A stretch of DNA of 64,000 nt, taken from contig NZ_JXTE01000001.1 of NCBI RefSeq assembly GCF_000972385.1, positions 124,001-188,000 of the forward strand, given 5' to 3'. Below are positions 37,898-46,070 of the stretch, in pieces. A model generated the notes under the pieces. It was given only the letters and a program-made list of their open reading frames with translations. It was not told where the DNA came from and did no database searches. Each line of letters starts with the position of its first letter. The first letter of the stretch is position 1. The stretch is from Streptomyces sp. WM6386. Lineage in GTDB: Bacteria > Actinomycetota > Actinomycetes > Streptomycetales > Streptomycetaceae. Position numbers and translations under genes: made by a program.

Positions 37898-38752
37898 ATG
37901 CCTGCAGCAGCCCGCACCCCGCACTTCGTCCGCTCCTTCGAGCGGGGCCTCGCCGTGATCCGCGCATTCGACGCGGAACACCCGGAACTGACGCTCACCG
38001 AGGTCGCGCGCACCTGCGGACTGACCCGCGCGGCGGCCCGACGATTCCTGCTCACGCTCGTCGACCTCGGATACGTGCACGCCGACGGCCGGGCGTTCCG
38101 GCTCACGCCACGCGTGCTGGAACTCGGCTACTCCTATCTCGCGGGCTTCTCGCTGGCGCAGATCGCCGAGCCGCATCTGGAGCAACTGGTCGACCGCACA
38201 AGGGAGTCGTCGTCCCTGTGCGTTCTCGACGGGGACGACATCGTGTACGTCACCCGGGTGCCGGCACGCCGCATCATGACGGCCGCGATCACCGTAGGGA
38301 CCCGCTTCCCGGCGTACGTCACGTCGGTGGGCCGGGTGATCCTCGCCCATCTACCGGACGGGGAACGGGAATCGAGGCTGTCACGGGCCGACCTCCGCCC
38401 CCTGACATCGCGCACGATCACCGACGCGGACCTGCTGCGCGCCGAGCTCGAAAAGGTGCGGGCGCGCGGATACGCCGTCGTCGACCAGGAGTTGGAGGAG
38501 GGACTGCGCTCGGTCGCCGCCCCGGTGCGGGACCGGGGCGGCGAGGTGGTGGCGGCGGTGAACATCCCGGTGCACGCCAGCCGCAACACCGTGGCGTCGG
38601 TCCGCCGTGATCTGCTGCCGCATCTGCTGGACACGGTCGCCGCGATCGAGCGGGACCTGCGGATGGCTACAGGTCGAGGACGAGCCGCTTCCCCCGACAC
38701 CGGGACACACAGATCATCATCGTCTCCCCGGCCTCCCGCTCCGCGTCCGTGA
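37898..38752 (+). CDS. IclR-family regulator (PcaU/PobR-like)
   Basis: A 284-aa regulator with an N-terminal winged helix (LTEVARTCGLTRAAARRFLLTL) and a C-terminal effector domain of the PcaU/PobR/CatR subgroup, which senses aromatic acids. GGAGG precedes the ATG at 37898. The last 29 codons overlap the end of vanB on the other strand and look unlike the family, so the original stop may have been lost. Divergent from the importer and convergent with vanB, it probably controls both in response to vanillate or protocatechuate. Confidence 0.88.
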   Translation: MPAAARTPHFVRSFERGLAVIRAFDAEHPELTLTEVARTCGLTRAAARRFLLTLVDLGYVHADGRAFRLTPRVLELGYSYLAGFSLAQIAEPHLEQLVDRTRESSSLCVLDGDDIVYVTRVPARRIMTAAITVGTRFPAYVTSVGRVILAHLPDGERESRLSRADLRPLTSRTITDADLLRAELEKVRARGYAVVDQELEEGLRSVAAPVRDRGGEVVAAVNIPVHASRNTVASVRRDLLPHLLDTVAAIERDLRMATGRGRAASPDTGTHRSSSSPRPPAPRP

Positions 38753-39605
38753 GCACCGAGTCCCGGTGGTCCGGGGCCCCTTCGAGGACATCGGTCTCGC
38801 ACGTCCCGCAGGTGCCCTCGGTGCAGGAGAAGAGCACCTCCACACCGGCGCCGCGCACGGCGTCCAGCACCGAGACGTCTGCCGGTACGGTCACCGTCCG
38901 GCCGCTCTGCGCCAGCTCGACCTCGAACTCGGTGTTCTCGCCCGTTTCCTGCTCCTTCGGTGTGAACCGCTCCAGGCGCAGCATCCCGGCCGGGCAGCGC
39001 GCCTCCACCGCGTCCAGCAGGGGACCCGGACCGCAGCAGTAGACGAGCGTGCCCTCGGGGACGTCGTCGAGCACCGACGCAAGGTCGAGCAACCCGGTCT
39101 CGTCCTGCGGCGCTACGGTGACCCGGTCGCCGTAGCGGCTCAACTCCTCGGTGAACGCGAGGGAGTTACGGGAGCGTCCGCCGTACAGCAGGGTCCACTC
39201 CGCACCGCGGGACTCCGCTTCCGCCAGCATCGGCAGGACGGGCGTGATGCCGATGCCGCCCGCGACGAACCGGTAGCGGGGCGCGGGCTCGAGGGCGAAG
39301 TGATTGCGGGGCCCGCGCACCCGCACCTTGTCGCCCTGCCTCAACTGCTCGTGCACATGGGCGGATCCGCCGCGCCCGTCCGGCTCGCGCAGTACGGCGA
39401 TCCGCCAGGCGGTGCGGTCGGCCGGGTCGCCGCACAGGGAGTACTGGCGTTCGAGGCCGGGGCCGAGCACGACGTCGATGTGGCCGCCGGGCTCCCAGGC
39501 CGGGAGCTGCTCGCCGAGGGGGTGGCAAAGGGTGAGGGCGAGCACGCCGTCGGCCGCGGTCTCCCTTCGGCCGACGACGAGTTCGGCCTCGTACACGTCA
39601 CTCAT
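38667..39605 (-). CDS. vanB: Vanillate O-demethylase reductase (VanB)
   Basis: A 312-aa phthalate-dioxygenase-reductase-type protein. An FMN/ferredoxin-reductase domain (RQYSLCGDP, about residue 56) and NAD domain (GGIGITPVLPML) are followed by a C-terminal plant-type [2Fe-2S] domain with SCTEGTCGTCETDV. It passes electrons from NADH to VanA. The ATG at 39605 overlaps the stop of the 56-codon gene between it and vanA, so all three are translationally coupled. Confidence 0.92.
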   Translation of the reverse strand: MSDVYEAELVVGRRETAADGVLALTLCHPLGEQLPAWEPGGHIDVVLGPGLERQYSLCGDPADRTAWRIAVLREPDGRGGSAHVHEQLRQGDKVRVRGPRNHFALEPAPRYRFVAGGIGITPVLPMLAEAESRGAEWTLLYGGRSRNSLAFTEELSRYGDRVTVAPQDETGLLDLASVLDDVPEGTLVYCCGPGPLLDAVEARCPAGMLRLERFTPKEQETGENTEFEVELAQSGRTVTVPADVSVLDAVRGAGVEVLFSCTEGTCGTCETDVLEGAPDHRDSVLTDAEREAGETMMICVSRCRGKRLVLDL

Positions 39606-39772
39606 GAACTGTTTCCTCGCGGCTCGTGTCCTTGCGGGTGGGCGAGCATCCACTCCCACATCTCGATCGGGTCCTGCGAGGTGTGCTCGCGGCCGCAGTG
39701 ACAGGTGCCGTGCAGCACGTCCGTGCCGGGCAGCCAGTCGATGCGGTAGATCTCTCCCGTCGGACTGCTCAC
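39602..39772 (-). CDS. 56-aa protein wedged between vanA and vanB
   Basis: GTG start overlaps the vanA stop (GTGA) and its own stop overlaps the vanB ATG (ATGA), so it must be translated with both. The product has a single CHCGREHTSQ element, an aromatic N-terminal half (YRIDWLPGTD) and WEWMLAHPQGHE. The Cys-X-Cys and following His could bind a metal. I do not recognise the family. Perfect coupling on both sides argues that it is a real gene working with VanAB. Confidence 0.75.
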   Translation of the reverse strand: MSSPTGEIYRIDWLPGTDVLHGTCHCGREHTSQDPIEMWEWMLAHPQGHEPRGNSS

Positions 39773-40842
39773 TGGACCTTCTCCACCGGCTTGGCGCCCT
39801 CCTCGACCAGCCGGGCGAGGATACGGCGGGCGGCCAGGCCGCCGGTGTCGATGTTGATGCTCAGCTCCTGGTACCCCGTCCGCTCGGTGCCGAGCGTCCT
39901 CTGCAGCAGGTTGAGGGCGTCCACGTCCTGCATGACGACGGTGTGGTTGTTCTTCCGCAGGAACTCGGTGACCTCGTCGTCCTCGGTCGCCCAGTCGCGC
40001 GAGACCATCCAGAAGTCGTACACCTTGCCGTCGCCGGACGGCGTGATCGCGTACGTCACCTCGGTGTGGAAGCCGTTCGGGTCGCTGCCGTCCGCCTCGG
40101 GCACCACACCGACGGGCGCGACGCGACTGTGGAGCAGATACAGGCAGGGCGCGCTGTACTCGATGTCCTGCCAGCGGGTGATCCGGCCTTCTATGCCGGT
40201 GGACTTGGCGTAGAACGGCGGGCACTCGGCGTCGTCCATGTGCCGGCTCACCCGGACGATCCCCGCACCCTCGTCGACCTCGGTCGTGATCGGCGTCTCG
40301 GCGACCTCGGGAGTCCCGATGTAACCGCCGTGCAGATACGTCTCGTGGGAGAGGTCGAGGAGGTTGTCGACGAGGAGCCCGTAGTCGGCGTCGATGGGCT
40401 CCATGCCGCGCACGGTCGTCCAGCCGGGGGAGTCCAGGTGCCTGGCCCGCGGAATGGTGTCGGCGTCCGCGAGGGCCGGGTCGCCGATCCACACCCAGAT
40501 CAGGGAGTCCAGCTCGGCGATCGGGTAGGAGGCGACGCGCGCCGTACGCGGGACGCGTTTCTGCCCCGGCACATACACACACGTGCCCGTCGTGTCGTAC
40601 GTGAACCCGTGGTACCCGCACACGATCCGGTCACCGTCGAGCCGGCTCGGCTTCTCGTGCAGCGGGAACCGGCGGTGCACACAGCGGTCGGCCAGCGCGA
40701 CGGGCGTGCCCTCCTCCTCGGTCCGGTAGAACACGAGCGGCTCACCGAGGATCGTCCGGCCGAGGAGCTCCTCGCGGCCCACCTCGTGGCTGTAGGCGGC
40801 GACGTACCACTGATTCCTGGCAAAAGCGGTCATGTGCGGCAT
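39769..40842 (-). CDS. vanA: Vanillate O-demethylase oxygenase (VanA)
   Basis: A 357-aa Rieske oxygenase that demethylates vanillate to protocatechuate and formaldehyde. The Rieske cluster ligands are C54, H56, C75 and H78, and the mononuclear iron site is in DLSHETYLH. The ATG at 40842 has GGGAAC upstream; an ATG three codons later is possible. Its product feeds the pca operon at 51.7-58.2 kb. Other Rieske monooxygenases (for example for dicamba) are alternatives, but the VanB partner and IclR context favour vanillate. Confidence 0.9.
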   Translation of the reverse strand: MPHMTAFARNQWYVAAYSHEVGREELLGRTILGEPLVFYRTEEEGTPVALADRCVHRRFPLHEKPSRLDGDRIVCGYHGFTYDTTGTCVYVPGQKRVPRTARVASYPIAELDSLIWVWIGDPALADADTIPRARHLDSPGWTTVRGMEPIDADYGLLVDNLLDLSHETYLHGGYIGTPEVAETPITTEVDEGAGIVRVSRHMDDAECPPFYAKSTGIEGRITRWQDIEYSAPCLYLLHSRVAPVGVVPEADGSDPNGFHTEVTYAITPSGDGKVYDFWMVSRDWATEDDEVTEFLRKNNHTVVMQDVDALNLLQRTLGTERTGYQELSINIDTGGLAARRILARLVEEGAKPVEKVQ

Positions 40843-41209
40843 GGCAGTTCCCGTCCCTGTCGGCGAGGCGCCGTCGCCCCGCGTGCCGTGGTTGGACCCA
40901 GGTTCGTGAGGCGTGCGGGGGCTCGGCAAGGCGGCTTCCGTCAGGCGGAAGACGTTCCGTGAAAAGGCAGGTCAGGCAGGAGGCGGCAAGAGTCTCGGCC
41001 GGCCCGGCCCCGCGCGGGGGCGCGGCCGGACGGCAGCTTCGCGTCCCGCTCCCCGGGCACCCGCCCCGGCGCACCTCCCGTACCGCTGACTTTCACACGA
41101 GCGCCACCGGACCCTTCCCTGACGTTTGGTGCCCTTGGAACACTCGCACCGCGCGCATTGCGTCATGTTCCGGCCATCCGCACCCCTGGATGAGAGGCAG
41201 TACCCACCC
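40843..41209. promoter_or_regulatory. Divergent promoter region, vanA / phospholipase C
   Basis: This 367-base gap has no convincing gene. CTTCCG-TCAGG-CGGAAG at 40935-40951 is a clear inverted repeat suited to a dimeric regulator of vanA, and a partial repeat TTCCGTGAAAAGG lies just beyond it. Near the phospholipase start I could not identify a firm promoter. Confidence 0.4.
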
Positions 41210-43261
41210 ATGCCCGAAGTCAACCGGCGCAGGTTCCTTCAACTCGCGGGCGCCACCTCGGCGTTCACCGCGCTGTCGAGCAGCATCCAGCGCGCCGCCG
41301 CGCTCCCGGCGAACCATCGCACGGGGTCGATCGAGGACGTCGAGCACATCGTCGTCCTGATGCAGGAGAACCGCTCCTTCGATCACTACTTCGGCGCGTT
41401 GCGGGGCGTTCGCGGCTTCGGCGATCCGCGCCCGGTGAAGCACGAGAACGGCAGGTCGATCTGGCACCAGTCCGACGGCAGCAAGGACGTCCTGCCCTTC
41501 CACCCGGAGGCCGACGACCTGGGCATGCAGTTCCTGGAGGGTCTGCCGCACGGCTGGACCGACGGCCAGCAGGCCTACAACGGCGGCAAGTACGACAAGT
41601 GGGTGCCGGCGAAGGGCACCACGACGATGGCGTACCTGACCCGTGAGGACATCCCCTTCCACTACGCCCTCGCCGACGCCTTCACCGTCTGCGACGCCTA
41701 CCATTGCTCGTTCATCGGCTCGACCGACCCGAACCGCTACTACATGTGGACGGGGTACACCGGCAACGACGGTGCCGGCGGCGGCCCGGTCATGGGCAAC
41801 GACGAGGCCGGCTACGGCTGGACGACCTACCCCGAGCGCCTGGAGCAGGCAGGCGTCTCCTGGAAGATCTACCAGGACATCGGCGACGGCCTGGACGCGG
41901 CGGGCTCCTGGGGCTGGATCGCGGACGCCTACCGGGGCAACTACGGCGACAACTCGCTGCTCTACTTCGACAAGTACCGGAACGCCCGGCCCGGCGACCC
42001 CTGGTACGACAAGGCCCGCACCGGCACCGACGTCAAGAACGGCGACGGCTACTTCGACCGGCTGAAGGCCGACGTCAAGGCCGGCACGCTGCCCCAGATC
42101 TCCTGGATCGCCGCCCCGGAGGCGTTCTCCGAGCACTCCAACTGGCCCTCCAACTACGGCGCCTGGTACATCGCGCAGGTCCTCGACGCCCTCACCTCCA
42201 ACCCGGAGGTCTGGTCGAAGACGGCCCTGTTCATCACCTTCGACGAGAACGACGGCTTCTTCGACCACGTGGTACCGCCGCTCCCGCCCAAGTCCGCCGC
42301 GCAGGGCAAGTCGACCGTCGACGTCTCGCTCGACCTCTACCCGGGCGACGCCAACCGGCCGGCGGGCCCCTACGGCCTCGGCCCCCGAGTACCGATGCTG
42401 GTCGTCTCGCCGTGGAGCAAGGGCGGTTACGTCAACTCCGAGACCCTGGACCACACCTCGATCCTGCGGTTCATGGAGCGCCGCTTCGGCGTCAGGGAGA
42501 CGAACATCTCACCCTGGCGCCGGGCCATCTGCGGCGACCTGACCTCGGCCTTCGACTTCTCCCGCAAGGACAGCCGCCCCGCCGCGCTGCCGGAGACGGA
42601 CGAGTACGAGCCCCAGGACCGTGAGCGGCATCCCGACTACCGGCCGACGCCGCCGGCCGATCCGGACATGCCCAGGCAGGAGCGCGGTCTGCGTCCGTCC
42701 CGCCCGCTCAAGTACGCCCCGCACGTGGACGGTTCCGTGGACGCGGCGGCCGGCAAGTTCACGCTGACGTTCGCCTCCGGCGCCAAAGCCGGTGCCGCCT
42801 TCCACGTCACCTCCGGCAACCGCACCGACGGCCCGTGGACCTACACCACGGAGGCCGGCAAGACGATCGCGGACACCTGGAACTCGGCGTACTCCGGCGG
42901 CTCGTACGACCTGACCGTGCACGGCCCGAACGGCTTCTTTCGCTCCTTCAAGGGTGCGAACAAGGCGGCCGGACCCGAGATCACCGCACGGCACACCGGT
43001 GACGACGTCGAGCTGACCTTCACCAACAAGGGCGCCGGCACGGCCCGGCTCAAGGTCACCAGCGGCTACGGCGGCCGCGCCCGCACCCTCACCGTGCGGC
43101 CCGGCACCACCGTCAGGCACTGCGTCGACCTCGCGGCGAGCCGGCGCTGGTACGACCTGACCGTCACGTCCGACACCGACCCGGCGTTCCTGCGGAGGTT
43201 CGCCGGGCACGTCGAGAACGGGCGGCCCGGGGTGAGCGACCCGGCGATCATCACCGCCTAG
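41210..43261 (+). CDS. Phosphocholine-type phospholipase C, Tat-exported
   Basis: A 683-aa secreted phosphoesterase. The Tat signal is NRRRFLQLAG near the N-terminus. The catalytic domain starts at IEDVEHIVVLMQENRSFDHYFG and includes the family's FDENDGFFDHV metal-binding block. Two C-terminal DUF756-type beta domains (about residues 500-580 and 595-680) match non-haemolytic PlcN-type enzymes. It would release phosphate head groups from phospholipids. The gene appears monocistronic and is divergent from vanA. Confidence 0.9.
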   Translation: MPEVNRRRFLQLAGATSAFTALSSSIQRAAALPANHRTGSIEDVEHIVVLMQENRSFDHYFGALRGVRGFGDPRPVKHENGRSIWHQSDGSKDVLPFHPEADDLGMQFLEGLPHGWTDGQQAYNGGKYDKWVPAKGTTTMAYLTREDIPFHYALADAFTVCDAYHCSFIGSTDPNRYYMWTGYTGNDGAGGGPVMGNDEAGYGWTTYPERLEQAGVSWKIYQDIGDGLDAAGSWGWIADAYRGNYGDNSLLYFDKYRNARPGDPWYDKARTGTDVKNGDGYFDRLKADVKAGTLPQISWIAAPEAFSEHSNWPSNYGAWYIAQVLDALTSNPEVWSKTALFITFDENDGFFDHVVPPLPPKSAAQGKSTVDVSLDLYPGDANRPAGPYGLGPRVPMLVVSPWSKGGYVNSETLDHTSILRFMERRFGVRETNISPWRRAICGDLTSAFDFSRKDSRPAALPETDEYEPQDRERHPDYRPTPPADPDMPRQERGLRPSRPLKYAPHVDGSVDAAAGKFTLTFASGAKAGAAFHVTSGNRTDGPWTYTTEAGKTIADTWNSAYSGGSYDLTVHGPNGFFRSFKGANKAAGPEITARHTGDDVELTFTNKGAGTARLKVTSGYGGRARTLTVRPGTTVRHCVDLAASRRWYDLTVTSDTDPAFLRRFAGHVENGRPGVSDPAIITA

Positions 43262-43276
43262 CCGGAACCGCGCAGG

Positions 43277-44281
43277 TCAGAGCGGTGTGAGGTGCCCCGG
43301 GCCGGGCTGCCGGGGCATCAACACCGACTCGGGCGACACTTTCGCGGCTTCCAGCGCCAGAACGGCCGCGACCGGGTGGTCGGCATCGGAGACCGTGATG
43401 CCGTCGTCGTGCGGCCGATCCGCCCCGACCACGTCGTCGTACGCCTGATCCACCGCCACCACGTCCGGCGCCACCCGGCTCAGCAGCACCACACCCCACG
43501 CCGAGAGTCCCGCCCCGGCCAGTGCGAGGAGGATGCCCGACGCGCCGCCCTGGAGGCGTTCGCCCAGCAGCGACAGTCCGATGACCGCGGCCGCCACCGG
43601 ATTCGCCAGGGTCACCACCGCCAGCGGAGCACCGAGGCCACCCCGGTAGGCGACCTGGGACAGCAGCAGACCGCCCGCCGCGAACGCCGCGACGAGCAGC
43701 GCGACGCCGATGACCTGCACGCTCAGCAGGGAGCCCGAGCGGTCCGTCGCGGCCACGGTCACGGTCTGGGTGAGCGCCGAGGCGACCCCGGAGGCGAAGC
43801 CCGATGCGGACGCGTGCCGCAGGCCGGGACGGGTGCCCCGGCGCGCCAGCAGGCCGATCACCGCGGCCGTCGCACCGGCGACCGCCAGCGCCTGCTCCAC
43901 GCTGAGGACGTCGTCGGGCGCCTGCCCGGACGCCGTGACGAGGATCGCGGCCAGGCCGATCAGGGTGTACGCCGTACCCCGCCACTCCGTCGCGCTGACC
44001 CGCCGCCCGGCGACCCGCGCGCCCATGGGCACCGCGGCGACCAGGGTGAGCGCGCCGAGCGGCTGGACCACGGTCAGCGGGCCGTACTTCAGGGCCACCA
44101 CGTGCAGCAGCGCGGCGCAGGCGTTGAGGGCGACGGACCACCACCAGGCGCCCGAGCCGAGCAGCCGCAGCATCCCCGAACCGGGGTTGCGGGAGGCCAG
44201 CCGCTCCTGGGCGACGGCCGCGCCCGCGTAGGCGACGGCGGAGAACAGGGACAGGACGACGGCGAGGGCGGTGGCGCTCAT
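43277..44281 (-). CDS. DMT-family (EamA-like) membrane transporter
   Basis: A 334-aa membrane protein with about nine or ten hydrophobic helices, starting LAVVLSLFSAVAYAGAAVAQ and including the paired EamA-type repeats (VQPLGALTLVAAVPMGAR and its C-terminal counterpart VVTLANPVAAAVIGLSLLGE). A hydrophilic acidic tail of about 60 residues follows. The ATG overlaps the stop of the PAP2 gene. The substrate is not evident; a metabolite exporter is likely. Confidence 0.82.
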   Translation of the reverse strand: MSATALAVVLSLFSAVAYAGAAVAQERLASRNPGSGMLRLLGSGAWWWSVALNACAALLHVVALKYGPLTVVQPLGALTLVAAVPMGARVAGRRVSATEWRGTAYTLIGLAAILVTASGQAPDDVLSVEQALAVAGATAAVIGLLARRGTRPGLRHASASGFASGVASALTQTVTVAATDRSGSLLSVQVIGVALLVAAFAAGGLLLSQVAYRGGLGAPLAVVTLANPVAAAVIGLSLLGERLQGGASGILLALAGAGLSAWGVVLLSRVAPDVVAVDQAYDDVVGADRPHDDGITVSDADHPVAAVLALEAAKVSPESVLMPRQPGPGHLTPL

Positions 44282-45084
44282 CGGCCGGCTCCGACCAGGA
44301 CGTTCTCCTCGACCGGTGCCGGAGTTTCCTGTGTTTCCCGGGGCTGCCCCGCGGTCGTCGTCGTGCGCCGCGGCGGGCGGAGCACCGCGAGCGCGATGCC
44401 GAGCATGGCGGTCGCCACGATCGCGTCGAGCCAGTAGTGGTTGGCGGTCCCCACGATCACCACCAGCGTCACCAGCGGGTGCAGCAGCCACAGCCAGCGC
44501 AGACGGGAGCGGGTGGCCGCGATCAGGCCGATCGCCACCATCAGGGCCCAGCCGAAGTGCAGCGACGGCATCGCCGCGAACTGGTTGGAGAGGTGGTCCG
44601 AGGACGGCGGGCCGTAGACCGACGGCCCGTAGACGTGCGCGGTGTCGACGAGTCCCGTGGCGGCCAGCATCCGCGGCGGCGCGAGCGGGAACACGAAGGG
44701 CAGCACCAGGGCCGCGGAGGTGAGCGCGGCGAGGACCCGCCGGGCCCACACGTAGTGCGCCGGGCGACGCAGGTACAGCCAGACCAGGAAGGCCGCGGTG
44801 GCCGGAAAGTGGACCGTCGCGTAGTAGGTGTTCGCGATGTGAACGAGGGAGTCGCCGTGCAGCAGCAGGTTCTGGACATCGCCCTCGCCGGGCAGATGGA
44901 CGGCTCGTTCCAGGTCCCACACGCGGTGGGCGTTGCGGAACGCTTCGCCGGTGTGACCGGTCGCCAGCTGACGGCCGAGCTTGTAGACGAGGAAGAGTCC
45001 TACGACGAGCAGGAGCTCACGGACGAGCGGCGGCCGCGCTGTCGCGCGGGTCTCCACTTCGGAAGGCTCGGTGCGGGCATTCAT
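44278..45084 (-). CDS. PAP2-superfamily membrane phosphatase (Aur1/Ipt1-like)
   Basis: A 268-aa membrane protein with several helices and the PAP2 catalytic motifs AMPSLHFGWALMV and NHYWLDAIVA. Such enzymes dephosphorylate lipid phosphates or transfer lipid head groups. ATG 45084 is preferred over the longer frame because it falls after the repeat-rich promoter. It forms an operon with the DMT gene, and its promoter carries the iterated sites next to the TetR gene. Confidence 0.87.
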   Translation of the reverse strand: MNARTEPSEVETRATARPPLVRELLLVVGLFLVYKLGRQLATGHTGEAFRNAHRVWDLERAVHLPGEGDVQNLLLHGDSLVHIANTYYATVHFPATAAFLVWLYLRRPAHYVWARRVLAALTSAALVLPFVFPLAPPRMLAATGLVDTAHVYGPSVYGPPSSDHLSNQFAAMPSLHFGWALMVAIGLIAATRSRLRWLWLLHPLVTLVVIVGTANHYWLDAIVATAMLGIALAVLRPPRRTTTTAGQPRETQETPAPVEENVLVGAGR

Positions 45085-45155
45085 CCCCCGGCCCCTTCGC
45101 TGACGGTGGTGCGGGCTGAGCTGGTGACTCGTCTGGTGCGGCGAACTCATCGCGC

Positions 45156-45230
45156 TCATCGATACGGGTGCGTACCGATACGTCAGTGTACCGATACGGT
45201 CGTGTACCGGTACACTCACGTATCGATAGA
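45156..45230. promoter_or_regulatory. Five-unit 16-bp repeat array between PAP2 and TetR genes
   Basis: Units begin at 45156, 45172, 45188, 45204 and 45220, exactly 16 bases apart. The core is GTACCGATACG, identical in the second and third units; the fourth is GTACCGGTACA within the perfect palindrome GTGTACCGGTACAC, and the outer two are ATCGATACG-like and its near complement GTATCGATAGA. The regular spacing and location point to cooperative binding of the TetR protein. I see no other role for it. Confidence 0.8.
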
Positions 45231-45308
45231 CGTACGCCACACTGGAAGCAGCCCCGCACCACCTTGTATGAAGTCGCTCAAGCCCCACTCGAACGAGGAG
45301 AAGAGCCG

Positions 45309-45923
45309 ATGACGTCGCAGGCCGCGGACGGACCGGAGACGGTCGCCGCCTCGCGCCGCTCCAAAATCACGCCCGAGCGTGAGCAGGAGTTCTACGACGC
45401 CGTGCTCGAACAGGTCCGCGAATGCGGCTATGAGGCCGTGACCATGGAGGGTGTCGCCGCCAGCACCCGGTGCAGCAAGTCCACGCTCTACCGGCAGTGG
45501 AAGACCAAGCCGCAGTTCGTGGTGGCCGCGCTGCGGTCCCGGCGCCAGTCGAAGTTCGACGGCATCGATACAGGATCGCTCGCGGACGACTTGCGCGAGG
45601 TGGCGCGGGCCGCTGGCCGCTGGTCGAATGGTGACACCAAGCTGCTCCAGGCCCTCGGACACGCCGTCACGCAGGAACCGGAGCTGGCGAAGGCACTGCG
45701 GGAGGCGCTCGTCGACCCGGAGATCGCGTCGCTGAAGGAGATCCTCCAGCGCGGGGTCGACCGGGGCGAGGTCACCGCCGGCCATCCGGCGCTGGAGTAC
45801 GTCCCGGCCCAGATGTTCGGCGTGATCCGGGCGCGGCCCATCCTGGACGGGGAGTACGCCGATCCGAACTACCTGGTCTGCTTCGTGGAGGCCGCGGTGC
45901 TGCCCGCACTGGGGCTCACATAA
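45309..45923 (+). CDS. TetR-family transcriptional regulator
   Basis: A 204-aa regulator with an N-terminal helix-turn-helix (GYEAVTMEGVAASTRCSKSTLYRQW) and a helical effector domain with the TetR_C_16-like pattern. GAGGAG lies nine bases before the ATG. It diverges from the PAP2-DMT operon; the iterated 16-bp sites lie between them, so it very probably represses both sides. Its ligand may be a substrate of the DMT transporter or a lipid (inference). Confidence 0.92.
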   Translation: MTSQAADGPETVAASRRSKITPEREQEFYDAVLEQVRECGYEAVTMEGVAASTRCSKSTLYRQWKTKPQFVVAALRSRRQSKFDGIDTGSLADDLREVARAAGRWSNGDTKLLQALGHAVTQEPELAKALREALVDPEIASLKEILQRGVDRGEVTAGHPALEYVPAQMFGVIRARPILDGEYADPNYLVCFVEAAVLPALGLT

Positions 45924-46004
45924 GACCCAGGCCGCCGTCCACGGGATGACTGGACGGTGACCTGCACGCGCCGCACCGTGGGGACGGGGGCGGCGCGCAC
46001 CCCC

Positions 46005-46051
46005 CGGCCGGGTGGGGTTCCTCTTGAGCGGAGAGGCGCCCCACCCGGCCG
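46005..46051. terminator. Bidirectional hairpin terminator
   Basis: Perfect 13-base arms (CGGCCGGGTGGGG at 46005-46017, complement at 46039-46051) with a 21-base loop that can pair further (CCTCT/AGAGG). It lies between the convergent tetR and DUF2510 genes. Confidence 0.75.
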
Positions 46052-46070
46052 ACGGATTTCCCCGGGGGTG

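Noticed and set aside
45156..45230. CRISPR-like repeats
   Set aside because: Units are 10-11 bp with 5-6 bp between them; there are no unique 30-bp spacers and no cas genes. A regulator array fits better.
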